The position numbers were made by a program, and so were the translations under genes. From NCBI GenBank assembly GCA_038277395.1, contig CM076193.1:89109583-89173582 (forward strand): DNA of 64,000 nt, given 5' to 3'. The DNA comes from Dryocosmus kuriphilus. Lineage: Eukaryota; Arthropoda; Insecta; Hymenoptera; Cynipidae. The notes beneath the pieces are model-generated. The model searched no databases. It was not told the origin of the DNA and worked only from the letters and a program-made list of their open reading frames with translations. Shown in pieces: positions 58,003-64,000 of this stretch (its first letter is position 1; each line of letters begins with the position of its first letter).

Positions 58003-59244
58003 ATCTTTCAGAACGACTATTGAAACCCGGAAATCAAAAATTTAAGCTTATTTAATATATGCTTTTGACATTTTCGGTCGCATTTTTAAAGTAAGGTCTT
58101 TTAAATATTTTGTCCAAATTTTAATCACTTTTCCACTGTTTTAAAACATTGACTTCCGTTTAAAAAAATGCGCATTCTCTTATTTTAAATATACGCTCGA
58201 AATTAATTAATATTTCAAACTAAACTGCAGTATAAAATAATTTAGTATTTATAATATAGTATTTATTTGAAATGCAGATTGCAGATATCGTATATTATGT
58301 GATTAAAAAAAAAAAGTTCACTCCTATACGATTTTTCCAGAATCCCTTTTTGCGCAAAAAAAATTATTACAATTAATTACAAAATAAACATCCTTTGTAA
58401 CAAATTTGAAATATAAAAAAAAAAGTTCAGTGGCAGGATTCGATCCAGCAATCCCTCGCTTATGAAACCAGAACGTTAACCACTACACTACGGCCTCACT
58501 GAGTTTCTGTCAACGTAGACCACATGTAACGCAGACTCAAATGTTTAAACGGAAACATTAGAAAGTAAAACTTTAGTAAATTTTAATTTCACATGTTTAA
58601 AATTTATTAATTTATAACTGAGCAACTGTAGGTATATTTATATTTAAACTTTTGAATATCATCACCTAACTATTTTAAGCGAAACTATTTTTGCACTGAA
58701 ATTTTGAGGAATTCCTATAGACAGAGTAAATTTTGATAAATCGATTATTCATGATTTTTCTCATTCTGTTCTAAATTACATTAATATAAATAAAATGTAG
58801 TCATCACTGGTTCTCAGTTTCCTCCTGTTCATCATTTTCACCTATTTTAAAAATATTTGTCATCTATTTCACTTTTTTCTCAAGTTAATAACTTTCGGTT
58901 ATTATATAACTATTATTTGAATTAAAGTAAAAAAAAAGTAAGTAAAAAATTAAGTAATTATCATTATTATCATTTTAACTTTAGAATATTTAAAATAGTT
59001 GAAAAATAAAACATAGGTAATGAAAAATACACTTGAAAGTAATAGATATTAACCTAACCTCAAAATCTCCTACATACATATATATCCAATACCTGAAAAA
59101 CATAATCATTAAATATTTCAAGACTTCATTACATGTATTTAAAGTCTTTCTGCTACACCCGAAAAATTCATATTTGGTGCCTTTCTGTTCAACGCTATCT
59201 TCATTATCAGGTATTAGACCAATGAGAAGAGAGATAAAAATGTA
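58003..59244. repeat. Right inverted arm of fold-back element
   Basis: Inverted partner of 44930-46448. Contains the second tRNA-like sequence on the minus strand. Confidence 0.88.
58424..58500 (-). other. tRNA-like sequence in right arm
   Basis: Minus-strand counterpart of 45951-46024, with the same A-box-like 'tagtgtagtggttaac' and 'ggatcgaatcc' blocks and a few differences in the anticodon-arm region. Confidence 0.45.
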
Positions 59245-59537
59245 ACGTCAGCCAACTTCTCAAGCTCCCACCGAATTTCTTAAAAGTGAAAAATCAGCTC
59301 GTATCTCCAAATGCTTTCAAAGTCTTCAAGGTCGAAAACCCGATCAGTTGCGAACGCGAGTCGGCTGTCGTCGGCGAGTGTTGAATCGTGAGTATTCGTG
59401 CATTTTCGGCCTTACACGAAGTGCTTGTAGCAGGGACATCTCACCGACGCACGACGTTTGCATGTGTTCTCCCAGATGGGAAACTGGTGGGGGTCGAAAA
59501 ATCCCACGTTCTGTGAACACTGCTGACGACTGCTTGA
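59245..59537. other. Spacer between fold-back and LINE 5' fragment
   Basis: Relatively GC-rich; a 72-codon frame (59348-59566) has no recognisable domain and runs into LINE sequence, so it is not called. This segment has no counterpart in LINE copy 1. Confidence 0.4.
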
Positions 59538-60180
59538 CTCGCTGCTTGTTGCCATTTCTCCAATAGCCTTCTCGATCCTTCACTGCTCGCTCTGTCTCTG
59601 GCGTCATGAATTCATGTTCGGTTTCGCTGCCTTCCCTGCTATCATCGCTATCCCCTTTTTTCCTGTTTTCTGCTTTCATGCGCGACTCTGGGCTAGTTTC
59701 AGACCGCTGCCGCCCCCCTGTTCACTGGACTCCGTATTAAAGCCATCATGTTGTGCTTTACCTTTCGCTTAAGCATCAGCCCCTCTTTGCCTGATCCCTC
59801 ACTTCCCCTTGCCTGTTATTTTCTTTTTCACCCTATCCGTCCGCCTGTAGCTCACCCTCTTGACCCTACTCCTTCACCCTTGATGTAACTACTTATGCTG
59901 CTTTTCCTCCCGCGCCCTCACCCTTCCAACCCGCTGATCAAGTCGTTAACAAAACACTGTAACTGACAACCTAACCTCACATTCTCCACCCATTAACTTT
60001 TCTCATCTTATCCCTCTCAATGACACCGCTCTGCACTCTGTCAGTCACCCTCAAACCTTCCCTTACCTCTCTTCTCACCAGACTTTCATCCTTTTCAATC
60101 CACTTACCCTCTCTCATTAGTCAAAAAGGGATAGCACTTGAAAACACCGTACTTACACTATCGGCACTGGAAATGGAAAC
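59538..60180 (-). mobile_element. LINE 5'-end fragment (same family as 19440-24553)
   Basis: Collinear with 23838-24553 of copy 1 on the same strand ('gcttgttgccatttct', 'ccttctcgatccttcactgc', ending 'tatcggcactggaaa'). Contains a short decayed frame rich in Lys/Glu/Arg. It may be the 5' part of LINE copy 2 (42970-44929), with about 2.5 kb missing between them. Confidence 0.85.
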
Positions 60181-61171
60181 CAATGTTTATTTTACATAAA
60201 CTCATATAAGCGCAAAATTTGTTGATATCATTTTTATTTATCCTAATTGCCAATTTGTCTAATTTTCATTCTTCCTAATTGCCATTTTACATAGTCATAC
60301 CGAAGAACCATTGACCATCATGTTTATATTTCCGAAATACTATTTGTAAATCTTTTATAATTGTTGTTATACCGAATTGTCATTGTACATAATGTTTATT
60401 TTTATGAATTACTATTGGCCATCTTTTTTATTTTTCCGAATAAACCTAACCATCATATCCGTTACGTAGAATGGAAATTATGTAACTTGCCCATTATGAC
60501 ACGTGGTGATTCGGAAAATAGAAATTAGGTTAAGTGAATATTAAGATAGACGGAAATGGTAACAAGTAGTTATTCGGTGAAATAAAAACTCAGGCAAATT
60601 TTTATTCTCTATGATAGACGGAAATGATAACAAATGGTAATTCGGTGAAATAACAATTAGGGCAAATTTTTATTCGGTATGATAAAAATTATGCATTGAA
60701 AATTGGCACCTGTGGATGAAATATTTGGCAGAACTTGAGCAGGTTCCCCCACCAAGCTAATCTTCAAGTAGTGTAATTTTTGAACCGCAGGGAAATTCTT
60801 ATCAGATTTTACCATTGATCACTATCTAATTCACAAAAAAGCAGAAGTATGACGAACAGTATTTAATTTTCGCGGAAAAAAAAACATTTGTGATTTTGAG
60901 TATCCAATCGACAAGTTAAAAAGAAACACACGTAGCGCAGCTTCAGTAAACAGTGTGTGCGTGCGTTTGCGCGCGTGTGTGTGTGTGAGCTTGATGTAAA
61001 AAAAATTGAGTGTGAAAAAAAGAAGCAGCATTATCACATCTCATGCCAAAAGAATAGTTATTTTTGTTGCAAATGCGCATAAATAGGGACGTCTTGTTAA
61101 GCGTGAACATACCAGACAAGATGTCCCTATATGAACACGTATCATAAACAATATTTTGTGCACTACTTCCG
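60181..61171. repeat. Degenerate direct and inverted repeats
   Basis: Between about 60220 and 60700 many short related pieces occur in both orientations. The left half has 'cctaattgcca', 'ataccgaa', 'attgtacataatgtttattttt'. The right half has 'ggtaattcggtgaaataa' and 'caaatttttattc' twice (near 60597 and 60666). This looks like an old palindromic element with internal repeats. A short (GT)n tract lies at about 60970-60987. No gene. Confidence 0.5.
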
Positions 61172-61370
61172 GTCAAAAACTCGACTATTTTGTGGAGTTT
61201 TTTAAGCACTTAGTGCATTAAGAATGGTTTTTACGTAGTGCGCGTCGCACTACTACGGCTGACGATAGAAAGTACCTACTAACCTTAGATATACGCTAGT
61301 GATACGCAGCATCACTAGTGACGCACTAGTGCTTAAAAGATGCCATAATAGTCGAGTTTTTGATCGAGGT
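61172..61370. mobile_element. MITE-like palindrome, about 200 bp
   Basis: Inverted ends share 'tcaaaaactcgactatt' followed by a looser 'ttttaagcact.agtgc' in both arms, with a ~90-base centre rich in 'actagtg/cactagtg' motifs. There is no ORF. Target duplication is not clear. Confidence 0.6.
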
Positions 61371-61449
61371 TATGCAAAAAATAAATTAGGATATAGTAGT
61401 TGAGCAAAACAAAATAAAAATACTGGTTAAGTCCATAGTGTTACATGAA

Positions 61450-62325
61450 GTGAAGGTGTACCTGCAGATGTTAAGAATGCAGAGAACATGTTTTTAAAAG
61501 AAAATATTGAGGGAGCATTACAAATACTATCCGGCAGTTTATTCCATAATTGAGTCCCTTGTATTACAAAAGATCTTTGCATAAAATATGTTCTGAGAGC
61601 AGGTAGTACCTAAATACGACCTCTGTCACAGAAAGTTCATATCATCGCACGAGAACAATTCAACAAAATATTGAGGGTTTTCATTTTCAAATGCCACGTA
61701 AGATTACCCATAAAGTGTTGTCTTCTCTCTTGTAATAAATCCAGTTCTTCCCCTATACTCGCGAATATGATCGACTTTGGACAAGTTAGAAATGAATTGA
61801 ATGCAGTCATTGATTGCCCGTCGAAGTTTGCAAATTAAGGACATCAGATACCATTCTACAGCAGACATCCATAATTAAAGTAAGGAAGAATTAGGGCTTT
61901 AAGCAGATGTATCTGCGAAGCTGTAGGCAGACATGCTCTTTACAAGAAAGACAAGAACATAACTCTTCGCTTCGTCCTGTTGAATATCAGACCAAGATCA
62001 GTTAGGGTATCAATGTAAGGAACGATGTGGCCGTTTAAGTACGGAGGGAGGGGGGGGGTTCATAACTTTAGAAGGATGATCCCTCTAGCATGGCATATGT
62101 TTTCTGTGGATCGATTTTCAAAATATCAGAGATCGCACCATTGTTGAACTTATTGACATCTTCCTGGACCATTTTAAGTAGAACGCTACGGCTGCTAAGT
62201 GATTCTGAAAAATAGATTTTCTTCAACAGCGGAGCGAAACTCGTGAGTTTCCATCCGCTTCGGAGGATGAAAACTAAGCGATTGCCGGTCCGTGAGAGAG
62301 GATGATAGAAAACGCGAAAAAACAT
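61450..62325 (-). pseudogene. LINE reverse transcriptase C-terminal remnant, second family
   Basis: Minus strand from 62325: VNKFNNGAISDILKIDPQKTYAMLEGSS, the post-catalytic 'l.iNp.Kt..m..gs' block of Jockey/CR1-type reverse transcriptases. After a frame change comes YIDTLTDLGLIFN, then LLKALILPYFNYG. Near 61560 is SFVIQGTQLWNKLPDSICNAP with SIFSFKNMF, the typical C-terminal end of these LINEs. It is clearly a different family from the 19440 LINE. Several stops and frame shifts, a G run at about 62050-62058 and the missing N-terminal half make it inactive. Confidence 0.8.
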
Positions 62326-62473
62326 GTCACCATCTGACGACTAGTCACGGTACCTATGCTTCTCTCTCTTTCAAAGGCTCCAAAGCTTATTTAAATATAT
62401 ATGCGCATCTTTTTGCGTCACGTTTTGTTTAATTTTTTACTCATATATTTTTCAATCTTTTCAGTCGCGATTT

Positions 62474-63429
62474 TTGCGCGTCAACGAGCGTATACACATA
62501 AATGAAACTTCAGTTGTAATATTCATCGTAAATATTTGCAGTGAATTATCGAAAACGAAAGCACCCAACACTTTTTGTTCAATATACTCAATACTGAAGA
62601 AAACTATTGATTACCACGAGAATATTCAAATTAAAGATTTTTCGAAAATAATCGCCCTTCTCAAAATGAAATAAAAGGTTACCAACCGAAAAAGTCAAAA
62701 GTATTCAGCGGAGAAGAAATCCAAAGATTTTTGACGAAAGCCCCGAATGAAAAATATTTGGCGACGAAAGTAAAGATGTAAAAAATAAACTATATACAAC
62801 AATACACAAAAAATGCTCACAAATGTTTACAAACTTTCATTTCTCACAGGTTTTGACGATTTTTGGCGTTACTGATGCGTGCCGAGGAGAATTCGTAAAA
62901 ATCGAGGTCGATCACGTGGAAAATCACGGAAACGTGATTTTAGTAAAAATCCCGGATACAAAGACGAAAGAACCTTGACCTTTAACGATTGAAGGCAAAA
63001 TGGACAAAATTGTTAGGCAATACGTATCAATACGGCTACCAAAAGTGGAAAGCCAAAGATTTTTCTTGAATTACAGGTTACATCGAAGATTCTCTGCACT
63101 ATAAACGAAAAACTAGTTCTGTGATAATGAGAATGATCAGCGTTCCAAGTTCGTCAGAAATGATTAAAACCGAGAAACCGACCAAGAAAGCGACATCGAT
63201 CATCACGAGCAATTTTGTTCACAGCTCCCCGCCTGTAAAAGGGACGAAAGTCACCGAAGATCAAAATGTTGATTACATCCTCGATCCATCAGATTGGTTT
63301 GATCTGGAACCAATAAGTCTTTCGAACTTTAATCCGTCAGTTTCGCAAAATTTAAAAGAATCCGCCACTGAGAAGGGACCTATCATAAATATAAAAAACT
63401 GCAAATTTTATTTTCAACAAAATAAGTAA
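62474..63429 (+). pseudogene. Crypton-like tyrosine recombinase, decayed, with a probable intron
   Basis: Plus-strand pieces match an abundant insect recombinase family that I associate with Crypton transposons. 62474-62674 gives APNTFCSIYSILKKTIDYH and FSKIIALLK. After a one-base shift follows GYQPKKSKVFSGEEIQRFLT and KAPNEKYLATK to 62769. A GTAAAG donor at 62770 and acceptor 'ttctcacag' at 62849 define an 80-nt intron. The next exon reads IFGVTDACRGEF, holding the first catalytic Arg region (relatives have GACRREEL), then VILVKIPDTKTK, a stop, and VRQYVSIRLPKVESQRFFLNY. The C-terminal frame 63121-63429 ends PIINIKNCKFYFQQNK. I cannot locate the His-x-x-Arg and Tyr boxes convincingly. The live enzyme would recombine circular and linear DNA through a Tyr nucleophile. 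Confidence 0.65.
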
Positions 63430-64000
63430 AATTGAAATATGTTACTTTCATTCTAAAAATGAAAAAAATGTTCATTCTAAAAGTAGAATTAAAATACGCA
63501 ACTTGCATTTCATAAATATTTAACTAGAATTCAATAAATATGTTATTCAATAAATATATAAAATGATAAAAGTTTGATTATACCTTCTCCTTTATTCAGT
63601 TTTCCACTGTTTCTGAATTAATTTTGATGAACTATCATATAATTTCAAACACTATATGTTCACATTTAACGTAGAAATAATAAATATTATTAAAAAAATG
63701 CCCACTTCGACAATTAGGTTTTCTCCATCTTAATTTCATAACAACTTTCATGTAATAAGTTTTTGTCTTCAGTGGTAGTTTTTGTTTTGTTTTAGGAGTA
63801 GTTTTTTTTTGGGGACGTTTTTTTGGGAAGTAGTTTTTTTTGTTTAGGGGTAGTTTTTACGGGTAGTCTTTAAGGACTAGTTTTTTGTTTTAGGGGTCGT
63901 TTTTGACGAGGGATTTTTTTCATTTTGAACATCGTGTTATAAGTCACGGTGGTAATTGATGAGTCTACTGATAAATAAATAGAAATGGTCACCAAGAAGT
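63430..64000. repeat. AT-rich end with a G/T-rich degenerate repeat
   Basis: 63430-63750 is AT-rich without a gene. About 63765-63915 is strongly G/T-biased on the + strand, with loose repeats of 'gtttt(a)gg(g)g' followed by 'tagttttt'. There is no coding content. Confidence 0.5.

Larger units (their letters stand above)
44930..59244. mobile_element. Fold-back element with 1.2-1.5-kb inverted arms, split by copia
   Basis: 44930-46448 and 58003-59244 are inverted copies. They share the outer edge 'ctcattggtctaatacctga' and the inner edge 'gtttcaatagtcgttctgaaa', with long matching stretches between. The left arm is longer because of about 250 extra bases near 45330-45575. Without the copia insertion the element would be ~3.1 kb: two arms around a ~320-bp loop (46449-46605 plus 57840-58002). 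No transposase frame exists. Each arm carries a tRNA-like segment. Ends begin 'tttatctctctc' on both sides; a target duplication cannot be resolved in the T/A-rich junctions. Confidence 0.85.

Noticed and set aside
59348..59679. Frames on both strands at the LINE 5' fragment boundary
   Set aside because: They run across the junction between a spacer and LINE sequence and match nothing.

Overview
The window is eukaryotic nuclear DNA from an AT-rich, transposon-packed insect genome. The only host gene I can support is part of an SREBP (sterol regulatory element-binding protein) gene on the + strand, with two coding exons at 18042-18273 and 30478-30869. They have canonical splice sites, matching codon phases and strongly conserved bHLH-zipper, phosphodegron-like and membrane-anchor segments. 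The mix of BEL/Pao, copia, gypsy, mariner, piggyBac, Crypton-like and LINE elements fits an insect. The LINE and Crypton-like families look like those I associate with Hymenoptera, but that order-level guess is weak.

Layout. 1-6740: AT-rich, with a LINE ORF1 fragment (2440-3193), degenerate repeats and a mariner remnant (5770-6000). 6741-10705: a DNA transposon with ~480-bp inverted ends around a minus-strand transposase gene that carries two in-frame stops. 11815-14155: a compound inverted-repeat structure split by a second TIR element and holding a third hairpin. 14289-15470: R2/R4-like LINE remnant. 16246-17243: short tandem repeats and a poly-G run. 18042-30869: two SREBP exons separated by a 12.2-kb intron that holds a full-length but decayed LINE (19440-24553, minus), a 191-bp tandem array bracketed by inverted repeats (24720-26328) and a mariner (27487-28830). 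32747-39507: complete but dead BEL/Pao element with two 425-bp LTRs. 39508-42262: truncated gypsy-type element.

The most striking part is 42970-60180, a nest of transposons. Two collinear pieces of one LINE family flank a fold-back element with 1.2-1.5-kb inverted arms (44930-59244). Its loop is interrupted by a copia element (46606-57834) with two 289-bp LTRs and a perfect 5-bp target duplication. The copia protease is in turn interrupted by a piggyBac element (50017-53852) at a TTAA site. That piggyBac has unusually long (~780-bp) inverted arms studded with a CAAAATGGC motif. The right end of the window (60180-64000) has degenerate repeats, a small MITE-like palindrome, a second LINE reverse-transcriptase fragment and a decayed Crypton-like tyrosine recombinase gene with a probable intron.

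How it fits together. Downstream SREBP exons (lumenal loop, second membrane segment, regulatory domain) are not visible, so the gene either continues past 64000 with an intron of at least 33 kb made largely of transposons, or is broken. No transposon coding region here is fully intact. I see no CRISPR array, rRNA gene or confident functional tRNA gene.
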